This document shows, piece by piece, positions 42,573 through 49,854 of a DNA stretch of 64,000 nt. A program made the translations under genes and the position numbers. Origin of the DNA: Sphingomonadales bacterium (GTDB lineage: Bacteria; Pseudomonadota; Alphaproteobacteria; Sphingomonadales; Sphingomonadaceae); contig JADJGU010000008.1 of the NCBI GenBank assembly GCA_016707885.1, forward strand, positions 1 to 64,000, read 5' to 3'. The notes under the pieces are model-generated. The model had not been told where the DNA came from. It did no database searches and saw only the letters and a list, made by a program, of their open reading frames with translations. The first letter of the stretch is position 1; each line of letters opens with the position of its first letter.

Positions 42573-43415
42573 TTGGCAGAGCGGTTGCTTTGGCCCGCTA
42601 TTTCAGGCGGTAAGTTATCAGGTCATCGCTTCACGAGGCAATCTCAAATCGGTCCCTATTTCTGCGATCTGGTATGTCGTTCAGCAAAGTTGGTGGTCGA
42701 AATTGACGGATATTCCCATGATCTACATCAGGAATATGATCGTAGACGCGACTCTTTCCTGCATTCCAAAGGTTATCGCGTGCTGCGCTTCTCGAACGAT
42801 GATGTGAAGCAAAATTTAGATGGGGTAATTGCAACATTGGCCTCGGCCCTCCCTAACCCTCCCAAGCGGGAGGGGGACTTTAAGCGGCGCTACCCCCCTC
42901 CCGCTTGCGGGAGGGGCTGGGGGAGGGCCTGTATTTGCTTAAGGCACAACGACACGCCGCGCTGTAAGCACCTTGACCGGCTTGGCAATCATCTGCCCCT
43001 TCATTGCACCTTCGCCCAATGTCGGGGAAATCGGTGCCTCGAATATCTGGCGGACCACCTCCATCCCGCCAGTTACACGGCCAAATGCGGTGTAGCCTGC
43101 ACGCGCCTCGGGATCGGTCGATTTCGGATCGGCATCGAGGCTAGGCATATCCGAGAGCAGGATCGAAAAATCGCCTTTGGCCGTCCCCGGTGCCCAACGC
43201 GCCATCGAGATCGCGCCCGCCTTGTGCAGGATGCCCGTCTGGTCGGTGGTTTCATGCGCGATTGGCGGAAGGTCACGTTTCGGATCACCACGGGTGCCCG
43301 CCTGGATCAGGCCATTGGGCTGTTCACCCCAAGGCAGTTTCATCGCGCGATAGAAGGTGATTCCGTCAAACCGCTTTTGATCGACATAACGCACGAAATT
43401 GCGGGTCGCGATTAG
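42573..43415 (+). CDS. DUF559 (Vsr/PD-D/E-K nuclease-like) ORF without a clear start, probably degenerate at both ends
   Basis: The domain is clear: QIGPYFCDLVCRSAKLVVEI, then DGYSHD, YDRRRDSFL, GYRVLRFSNDDV (about codons 26-80). It is the DUF559/very-short-patch-endonuclease-like fold. Homology extends upstream in frame as RSRALRREASLAERLLW, but no ATG or GTG exists there; the only usable start is TTG 42573, inside the domain. The frame is the same as comM and begins right after its TGA. Past about 42860 the frame runs through repeats and antisense to the cyclophilin gene to 43415 and is not credible protein. The functional or ancestral unit is roughly 42500-42860. Confidence 0.55.
   Translation: MAERLLWPAISGGKLSGHRFTRQSQIGPYFCDLVCRSAKLVVEIDGYSHDLHQEYDRRRDSFLHSKGYRVLRFSNDDVKQNLDGVIATLASALPNPPKREGDFKRRYPPPACGRGWGRACICLRHNDTPRCKHLDRLGNHLPLHCTFAQCRGNRCLEYLADHLHPASYTAKCGVACTRLGIGRFRIGIEARHIREQDRKIAFGRPRCPTRHRDRARLVQDARLVGGFMRDWRKVTFRITTGARLDQAIGLFTPRQFHRAIEGDSVKPLLIDITHEIAGRD
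42846..42932. repeat. palindromic repeats, inverted and direct copies downstream of the DUF559 ORF
   Basis: The first unit (42846-42876) is the reverse complement of the repeat at 42470-42503 apart from a few bases, so the DUF559 domain is bracketed by inverted repeats of about 32 bp. The second unit (42895-42932) has CCCCTCCCGC/GCGGGAGGGG and ends GGAGGGCCTGT, matching the upstream copy in direct orientation. Confidence 0.75.
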
Positions 43416-43583
43416 TGCGCGCTTCGCGTCCAGTTCCAATTCGATCGGCCCTAATTCTGTAGTCAGCACAATCTTGACCAGATCAGGAAGCGGGGCAGGG
43501 GGCGACGGCGCCTTTTTCGGTGGTGTAGCGGCGGTCAGGGCGAGGAGCAGCGGCAGGGCCGCAAGGACGAATCGGCGGTTCAT
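42939..43583 (-). CDS. cyclophilin-type peptidyl-prolyl cis-trans isomerase, exported
   Basis: 214 aa from ATG 43583. Signal peptide 1-19 (ALTAATPP) and a Pro-rich linker, then a cyclophilin domain (about 37-210): GPIELELDAKRALIATRNFV, FDGITFYRAM, LIQAGTRGD and GRVTGGMEVVRQI. Several canonical active-site residues differ (FYR for FHR, QAG for QGG), so isomerase activity may be reduced. Periplasmic folding factor. Its start lies 4 bp after recX. Confidence 0.88.
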   Translation of the reverse strand: MNRRFVLAALPLLLALTAATPPKKAPSPPAPLPDLVKIVLTTELGPIELELDAKRALIATRNFVRYVDQKRFDGITFYRAMKLPWGEQPNGLIQAGTRGDPKRDLPPIAHETTDQTGILHKAGAISMARWAPGTAKGDFSILLSDMPSLDADPKSTDPEARAGYTAFGRVTGGMEVVRQIFEAPISPTLGEGAMKGQMIAKPVKVLTARRVVVP

Positions 43584-43587
43584 GGCT

Positions 43588-44121
43588 CTACTCTGCCTCC
43601 ACTTCTTCACCGGGTGAAGCATTCACGAATTTTCTCGCTGTTTCATAATCATGGCCAGCGCGCAGAAAGGCTGCGAATTGCTTTCGCTTTTGTTCGTCTG
43701 ACGCTGACTCTGTCGCATAGGGGCCGATGCGTTTGCGGCGGGCAAAGCGATCGGCGGCATCCCATTTTTGCGCCACCGTTTCATCTCGCGCATCCTGTGC
43801 ATCCATTTCGGATATGCCTTTGGCACGCAAATCCTCATTTACCCGGCGCTGGCCCAGACCACGCGCTGCCATCGTTCGCGCTCTGGCGGCGGCAAAGGCG
43901 GCATCGTCGATATAGCCGAGGCGTACAAAGTCGGCGATCAGGCCATCCAATTCTGCAGGATTTTCATCCTCCCATCCCCGCTCACGCAATTTGCGCTTCA
44001 AATAGTCGGAGAGCTTCTTCCGGCTGGTGGCGTAGCGCCCGACATAGTGTAGCGCCAAGTCACGTAATTTCACTGGATTCAGTGGCTTAGGCGATCTGTT
44101 TCGTTTTGGTTCATCTACCAC
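43588..44121 (-). CDS. recX: regulatory protein RecX
   Basis: 177 aa from GTG 44121; the longer frame upstream is not conserved-looking and would overlap the divergent ligase gene. RecX pattern: RDLALHYVGRYATSRKKLSDYL, LGYIDDAAFAAARA, GLGQRRVNEDLRAKGIS. RecX modulates RecA filaments. recA is not adjacent here. Confidence 0.87.
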   Translation of the reverse strand: MVDEPKRNRSPKPLNPVKLRDLALHYVGRYATSRKKLSDYLKRKLRERGWEDENPAELDGLIADFVRLGYIDDAAFAAARARTMAARGLGQRRVNEDLRAKGISEMDAQDARDETVAQKWDAADRFARRKRIGPYATESASDEQKRKQFAAFLRAGHDYETARKFVNASPGEEVEAE

Positions 44122-44212
44122 GCCGCATTGTTGCCACAGTCGGGTCGAAATTTGAACTCCAAAGGTCGTGTAACATCGCTCGATTAGGGATCGCAAGATT
44201 AAGGGAATGCAC

Positions 44213-45937
44213 ATGACAGGTCTAACACCCTCGCCCTCCAGCGACACGCTGGAGCGCCGGTTTTCAGACTTTGAAACTCTGGGGGAAGCGCTCGATTACG
44301 CGGCGCAAGGAGCACGCGGCCTGAATTTCCACGACATGCGTGGTGAATTGGCGCGGCCCTATCCGTTCAGCGAGATGCGCAAGGATGCGCTGGATGTCGC
44401 CTATCGCCTGATCAGCCATGGCGTGAAAAAGGAAGACCGGATCGCGCTGATCGCCGAAACCGGGCCCGAATTTGCAGCGCTGTTTTTCGGCTGTGTCTAT
44501 GCTGGCGCATGGCCTGTGCCGTTGCCACTGCCGACAAGCTTCGGTGGCAAGGAAAGCTATATCGACCAGATCATGGTGCAGCTCAACAGTTGCGATCCTT
44601 CGTCCCTATTCTTCCCGCCCGAACTCGCCGAAATGGCTGGTGAGGCTGCAAGGCGCTGCAATGTGGAGGGTATCGACTGGGCCGAGTTCAATGATCGCAT
44701 CGCGCTCAAGACCGAGCTGCCGCAGGCGACCACTGACGAGATTTGCTATCTGCAATATTCGAGCGGATCGACGCGCTTCCCGCATGGCGTAGCGGTAACG
44801 CACAAGGCGTTGCTCAACAACCTGTCAGCGCATAGCCATGGGATGGAGTTGAAGCCGCAGGATCGCTGCGTATCCTGGCTGCCCTGGTATCATGACATGG
44901 GGCTTGTCGGCTGCTTCCTCTCCGTCGTCGCCAACCAGGTGTCGACCGATTATATGAAAACAGAAGATTTCGCGCGACGCCCGCTGGCATGGCTCGATAT
45001 GATCAGCCGCGCAGATGGCACGGTGATCAGCTACTCGCCGACCTTTGGCTATGATATCTGTGCACGCCGTATTTCAAGCCAGAGCCAGGTTTCGGAGCGT
45101 TTCAAGCTCAGCCACTGGCGACTCGCCGGCAATGGCGCGGATATGATCCGTCCCGATGTGATGCAGTCTTTTGTCGATGCCTATGGCGATGCGGGCTTCA
45201 AAGCGAGCGCCTTCTTGCCGAGCTATGGCCTTGCAGAAGCGACGCTTGCAGTGTCGATTATGCCGCCGGGCGAAGGCATCGAAGTTGAACTGGTTGAAGA
45301 AAGCGAACTGACAGGCGTGTCCGGATCACCCGATCGCCCGACCCGCTATCGCGCCATCGTAAATTGCGGCAAGGCTGTGAAGGACATGACCATCGAGGTA
45401 CGCGACGGCGAAGGCAACGTCCTGCCCGATCGCGTGATCGGCAAGGTGTGGTGCACCGGCCCGTCGCTGATGGTTGGCTATTTCCGGGATCCGGAATCGA
45501 CCGCTGCGTGCATGTCCGATGGCTGGCTCGACACAGGCGACATGGGATATATGTCCAATGGTTACATATACATAGTCGGCCGTGCCAAGGACATGATCAT
45601 CATCAACGGCAAGAATTATTGGCCGCAGGATATCGAATGGGCGGTAGAGCAATTGCCTGGTTTCAAGGCGGGTGATATTGCCGCTTTCTCGGTCAGTAGC
45701 GGCGGAGAAGAGACCCCTGCGGTGCTGGTGCAGTGCCGTACGTCTGATGAAGCAGAGCGTGCCAAACTGCGCGAACAGATCAAGGACAAGGTTCGTTCGG
45801 TAACGGGTATGAACTGCGTGGTCGAACTGGTCCCACCGCGCACATTGCCGCGTACCAGTTCGGGTAAGCTAAGTCGGGCAAAGGCGCGTAACCTCTATCT
45901 TTCGGGTGAAATCCAGCCTTACGCCATAGCCGCATAG
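44213..45937 (+). CDS. fatty acyl-AMP ligase (FAAL-type AMP-dependent synthetase)
   Basis: 574 aa from the second ATG (44213), which has AAGGGA at a better distance than the first. ANL-superfamily motifs: YLQYSSGSTRFPHGVAVTH (P-loop), LPSYGLAEA, GWLDTGDMGY and the catalytic Lys in TSSGKLSRAK. The form fits acyl-AMP ligases that hand activated fatty acids to acyl carrier proteins rather than CoA. No carrier protein or PKS/NRPS is near. In sphingomonads a role in lipid or sphingolipid synthesis is possible (inference). Confidence 0.85.
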   Translation: MTGLTPSPSSDTLERRFSDFETLGEALDYAAQGARGLNFHDMRGELARPYPFSEMRKDALDVAYRLISHGVKKEDRIALIAETGPEFAALFFGCVYAGAWPVPLPLPTSFGGKESYIDQIMVQLNSCDPSSLFFPPELAEMAGEAARRCNVEGIDWAEFNDRIALKTELPQATTDEICYLQYSSGSTRFPHGVAVTHKALLNNLSAHSHGMELKPQDRCVSWLPWYHDMGLVGCFLSVVANQVSTDYMKTEDFARRPLAWLDMISRADGTVISYSPTFGYDICARRISSQSQVSERFKLSHWRLAGNGADMIRPDVMQSFVDAYGDAGFKASAFLPSYGLAEATLAVSIMPPGEGIEVELVEESELTGVSGSPDRPTRYRAIVNCGKAVKDMTIEVRDGEGNVLPDRVIGKVWCTGPSLMVGYFRDPESTAACMSDGWLDTGDMGYMSNGYIYIVGRAKDMIIINGKNYWPQDIEWAVEQLPGFKAGDIAAFSVSSGGEETPAVLVQCRTSDEAERAKLREQIKDKVRSVTGMNCVVELVPPRTLPRTSSGKLSRAKARNLYLSGEIQPYAIAA

Positions 45938-46016
45938 ATTAAAAACCGCAGAATTTTACGCGCTTTCGGGATGGTACGCTTACGATTAAGTAAGTTTCTC
46001 CGGTTATGCCTGCAGA

Positions 46017-48371
46017 GTGACTAATAAAGATTCATCGCATGGCTTGCCTCGGGATATATCCGCCAAGGCCCTTTTGGGTTTTGAAGATCCTGGTGGGATA
46101 GAGTCGATACAACTGGAGGACATCCAGGCGCGGTCATTGCGTGATCTTGCCAAGGCGCATTTTTCGGTCGCTGCCATATCAGTCCTGTTGATATTCGCGA
46201 TTAACTTTGGCGAGGCCCCTTTATGGGCCACCGGGTTTTGGGTTGCTGCGATGGGCGGATATTCCGTCCTTTGGGCAACCAATCTCCGCGACAAGCAATT
46301 GATTGAAAGCGGTCGGGCAACGCGTCACGAATTTCTTCGCATGGGCAAGCATGCGGGCATCAGCGGGCTGATTTGGGGAAGCGCGCTACCGATACTTGGC
46401 ACCTTTGGCGCCATGCCGCAATGGTTGGGGATATGGTCGGTTTGCCTTGCGATGATGGTGTATGCCTCGCTTATGAACCCGAGCCTGCCGATTGTGGCAA
46501 CAGCCTTTATCGGCGCTTCATCTGTGGGAGGTGTCATCGGCTGGGTGATGCACGGCGAGTATTATCTTGCCCTTGCCACTGTCGCATTAGCAACGCTGAT
46601 GATCTTTGGGGTTCTGCGCAGCGCAAAAGCGCAGATATTGTATGAATTTGCGAGCAATGTTTTGCAGGAAAAGTCGGAGACAGTGAGCCTGCTGCTCCGG
46701 GAGTTCGAAGACAGCGGAGCAGACTGGTTGTGGCAGACTGACACCGGGCGTTGCATTTCGCACGCCAGCCCTCGGTTCGCTTTTGCGCTGGAGTCCGAAG
46801 CCAAGGTGATTGAGGGCCAGCCGCTGCTCAAACTTATTGCGGGCGACAGTTGGGAAACTGGGCGTTACCCGGACGAGCTTCACAACTTGGCCGATAAATT
46901 GAAACGGCGCGAGGCATTCTCCAACCTCATTGTGCCAGTGACCATAAATGGAAAACGTCGCTGGTGGGAGCTTTCTGCTTCTCCGCGTCAGGCCGAGGAT
47001 GGCAGCTTTTTAGGTTTTCGAGGTGTCGGTTCGGATGTGACTGAACAACGTGAATCGGCGGAAAAAATCTCGCATCTCGCACGCTTTGATACGCTGACCA
47101 GCCTGCCAAACCGTCTGCAATTGACCGAGGCGCTGGGGCAGGCGCTGGCGGATGCTGATCGCTGGCGGCGCCGTTGCGGCTTCATGATGATCGATCTCGA
47201 CCGGTTCAAAGCGGTCAACGATACGTTAGGTCACCCGGTTGGTGATCGCTTGCTCGCACAGGTCGCCAAACGCCTGAAAATGATCATGTCCGAAAACGAG
47301 CTATGTGGACGGCTTGGTGGCGATGAATTTGCCGTTGTGTTGAAGGACGCATCGGATGCCAATTATGTCGCGCAAGTCAGCAAGCGGATTATTGATACTA
47401 TCTCTAAACCTTATGAAGTCGATCAGAATACACTCTATATTGGTGCCAGCATCGGTAGTGCGGTCGGGCCGATGGATGGCCGAACAGTTGAACTGTTGAT
47501 GCGCAGTGCAGACCTTGCCCTCTATCGTTCGAAGGAAGAGGGTGGGAATACCCATCACAGCTATCAACATAAACTGCACGCAAATGCCGAAGAACGACGC
47601 GTTCTCGAATTTGAGTTACGCAACGCGCTTGAAAGTAACCAGTTCCACCTCGAATATCAGCCTGTGGTAGAGGCTAATGGCGACCATGGGGTTGTCGGTT
47701 TCGAAGCCCTGTTGCGATGGAATAATCCCAAATTCGGAAATGTTTCGCCTGCTAAATTCATTCCAGTGGCGGAAGATGCACGGCTGATTGTACCCATCGG
47801 CAACTGGGTGCTTCGCCAAGCATGTATGGATGCGATGAACTGGCCTTCTTCGATCAAGGTTGCAGTCAATGTCTCGGTTGATCAATTGACGAGCCCGTCT
47901 TTTGTGGAAACGGTCGTGCAGGCTTTGCATGATACAGGACTGCCTGCATGGCGGCTTGAATTGGAAGTTACCGAGAGCATTTTTGTTCGTGACGGGGGAC
48001 TTGCGGTTCAGATTCTAGACCGGCTACGCAAATTGGGAATCAAATTGTCGCTCGACGATTTCGGTACAGGTTACTCTTCGCTTGGTTATCTCAGCAATAT
48101 CCGCTTCGATACCATCAAGGTTGATCGCAGTTTTGTGACCGGTGCTTCCAAAGGTAAGGCCGAATGTATCGCGATCATTCGCGCAGTCGTTGCCATGGCG
48201 GATGCGCTGGACATTGCGACGACAGCCGAAGGCGTTGAGAATGAGGCCGAGCTGGCGATGATCCAGCAATTTGGCTGCGACAAGATCCAAGGCTATTACT
48301 TCGGTCGCCCCATGGTCATCAATGATGCCTGCGCGCTCTTTTCGGATATTCAACGCAGCAGTGTCGCCTGA
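46017..48371 (+). CDS. membrane-bound PAS-GGDEF-EAL protein (cyclic-di-GMP turnover)
   Basis: 784 aa from a GTG start. About six transmembrane helices in residues 40-200, a PAS-like sensor (about 225-345), a GGDEF domain with intact GGDEF (434-438), and an EAL domain with EAL at 563-565 (FEALLRW) and DDFGTGYSSLGYL. Both catalytic motifs look functional. The GGDEF domain lacks the RxxD inhibitory site (SENE at that position). It starts 79 bp after the acyl-AMP ligase gene and could be co-transcribed. Confidence 0.9.
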   Translation: MTNKDSSHGLPRDISAKALLGFEDPGGIESIQLEDIQARSLRDLAKAHFSVAAISVLLIFAINFGEAPLWATGFWVAAMGGYSVLWATNLRDKQLIESGRATRHEFLRMGKHAGISGLIWGSALPILGTFGAMPQWLGIWSVCLAMMVYASLMNPSLPIVATAFIGASSVGGVIGWVMHGEYYLALATVALATLMIFGVLRSAKAQILYEFASNVLQEKSETVSLLLREFEDSGADWLWQTDTGRCISHASPRFAFALESEAKVIEGQPLLKLIAGDSWETGRYPDELHNLADKLKRREAFSNLIVPVTINGKRRWWELSASPRQAEDGSFLGFRGVGSDVTEQRESAEKISHLARFDTLTSLPNRLQLTEALGQALADADRWRRRCGFMMIDLDRFKAVNDTLGHPVGDRLLAQVAKRLKMIMSENELCGRLGGDEFAVVLKDASDANYVAQVSKRIIDTISKPYEVDQNTLYIGASIGSAVGPMDGRTVELLMRSADLALYRSKEEGGNTHHSYQHKLHANAEERRVLEFELRNALESNQFHLEYQPVVEANGDHGVVGFEALLRWNNPKFGNVSPAKFIPVAEDARLIVPIGNWVLRQACMDAMNWPSSIKVAVNVSVDQLTSPSFVETVVQALHDTGLPAWRLELEVTESIFVRDGGLAVQILDRLRKLGIKLSLDDFGTGYSSLGYLSNIRFDTIKVDRSFVTGASKGKAECIAIIRAVVAMADALDIATTAEGVENEAELAMIQQFGCDKIQGYYFGRPMVINDACALFSDIQRSSVA

Positions 48372-48372
48372 C

Positions 48373-49338
48373 CTATTTGGCTGCTGAGTTGGCTCGACTG
48401 AGCCAGTCGCGTACATCCTCAGCGCTTTTATCGGCGACTTCCTCCATCGGCAAATGGCCGATGCCCTCATAGATTTGCTTGCTGCTGTTCTTGTAGGTTA
48501 AAGCGAACCATTCGGCGCTGCTGACCGGAATCAGCTTGTCCTCATCGCCCCAAAGGATCAGCGCGGGTACCTCGCGGGTAGCTTCGCCGACCGGTTCGGT
48601 GGAAGAGCGGTTGGAAAAATGCGCAAAACGCTTGCCAGTGGCTTCGCGATTTCCTGGATAGCGCAGCAATTCCCAATATTCATCGATCTCGGCTGGTGTC
48701 GCAACCGACTGGTTGCTGACACTCTGCTTTAGCGAGCGTTCGATGACGCTGCGTGGTGTAATAACACTCATAATGGGCCGAAGGGCTGACATGCGCGCGA
48801 TACGGAAACCGATGGGCAACGCCTTGGGCTGGGAATTGGGCGCGCCGCTGGCATCGACCAATATGATGCCGCGCAGCTTATCGGGATGCGCCTTGGTATA
48901 TTCATGCGTCACCCAGCCGCCCATGCTGTTTCCGCCCAAATAGAATTTGGAGAGGCCACGGTTTTTGGCCACTCGGTCGACAACGTCGACAAAGCCTGCT
49001 GCGCTATAATCGTCCTTTGGGTGCGGGCCGGTCAGGCCGTGGCCGGGCTGATCATAGCGGATGATGCGATATTCCTTGCCCAGCCGGTCAACCCATTGCT
49101 GCCATGTGTGAAGCGAGGCGTTGGAGCCGTGGAGCAGGATCAGGGCAGGGGCGTCCTTCGGCCCCTCGTCACGCAAATGGACGGTCAGGCCGTCACCCAG
49201 ATCGACAAATTCGGACTCGGCATTGGCATATTTGGTGCGCAGCTCGTCAGCCGGGATGTCGGGGGCATAGCCCCATGCAAAAAGAGCCGCGACCGCGACG
49301 AGCAGAGCTATGGCGGCCCATTTGAAGAATTTGCGCAT
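48373..49338 (-). CDS. alpha/beta hydrolase, membrane-anchored or exported
   Basis: 321 aa from ATG 49338 (GGAGG seven bases upstream). N-terminal hydrophobic helix (about 5-23), then an alpha/beta hydrolase fold with oxyanion HGSNASLHTW, nucleophile elbow GGNSMGGW, acid Asp in WGDEDKLIP and the C-terminal GIGHLPMEE histidine. Esterase or haloalkane-dehalogenase-like; substrate unknown. It ends 1 bp from the convergent GGDEF-EAL gene. Confidence 0.87.
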   Translation of the reverse strand: MRKFFKWAAIALLVAVAALFAWGYAPDIPADELRTKYANAESEFVDLGDGLTVHLRDEGPKDAPALILLHGSNASLHTWQQWVDRLGKEYRIIRYDQPGHGLTGPHPKDDYSAAGFVDVVDRVAKNRGLSKFYLGGNSMGGWVTHEYTKAHPDKLRGIILVDASGAPNSQPKALPIGFRIARMSALRPIMSVITPRSVIERSLKQSVSNQSVATPAEIDEYWELLRYPGNREATGKRFAHFSNRSSTEPVGEATREVPALILWGDEDKLIPVSSAEWFALTYKNSSKQIYEGIGHLPMEEVADKSAEDVRDWLSRANSAAK

Positions 49339-49367
49339 CCCTGTCCTCCCTGCGCTGTCACGATGTT

Positions 49368-49715
49368 CTACAGTATTTCGTGCACTTTTTCCTGCGGCCG
49401 GCACAAGCGTACGCCCTTGGCGGTTTCGACAAAGGGCCGTTCGACCAATATTCCGTTTTTCACCATTTCATCAAGGATACGATCGCCATCTGCCCCGTCG
49501 ATCAGCCCCAATTCCTCGGCGGGCGATCCGCGGGTGCGCAACGCTTCGCGTGGGGAGAGGCCGGCATCGCGGAACAGCTGCACCAGCTTGGCTCGCTCAA
49601 AGGGTGTCTTGCGATATTCAATGACCGTCAGGTCGATGCCCGGTGTTTCCTGAAGGATTGCCAGTGTCTTGCGGGAGGTTCCGCAGTCCGGATTATGCCA
49701 AATGGTTGCTTTCAT
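49368..49715 (-). CDS. arsC: glutaredoxin-dependent arsenate reductase (ArsC family)
   Basis: 115 aa. Active-site Cys11 in HNPDCGTSRKTL, with the TPFERAKLVQLF and RGSPAEELGL segments and the conserved ERPFVETAKGVRLCRP loop. Thioredoxin-fold ArsC of the E. coli plasmid R773 type. No other ars gene is present, so it may equally be an ArsC-like redox protein. Confidence 0.9.
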   Translation of the reverse strand: MKATIWHNPDCGTSRKTLAILQETPGIDLTVIEYRKTPFERAKLVQLFRDAGLSPREALRTRGSPAEELGLIDGADGDRILDEMVKNGILVERPFVETAKGVRLCRPQEKVHEIL

Positions 49716-49820
49716 AAAGGCTCCTTTGCAGCCCTTCTATGACCTTTCGAAAAAAGTTCAACATTGTGTCGCTTTTGCAATTGCACATGATAACAATTCG
49801 CAATAAGGCGATGTTTGGGG

Positions 49821-49839
49821 GTTGAGATTCATTCTCAAC
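49821..49839. promoter_or_regulatory. Fur-box-like palindrome before the siderophore receptor
   Basis: GTTGAGA and TCTCAAC flank TTCAT, a perfect 7-bp inverted repeat 15 bp before the receptor start. The inner TGAGATTCATTCTCA resembles the 7-1-7 Fur site with a few mismatches. Iron-dependent repression is the natural prediction. Confidence 0.5.
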
Positions 49840-49854
49840 AAAGGGACAAGTTGA

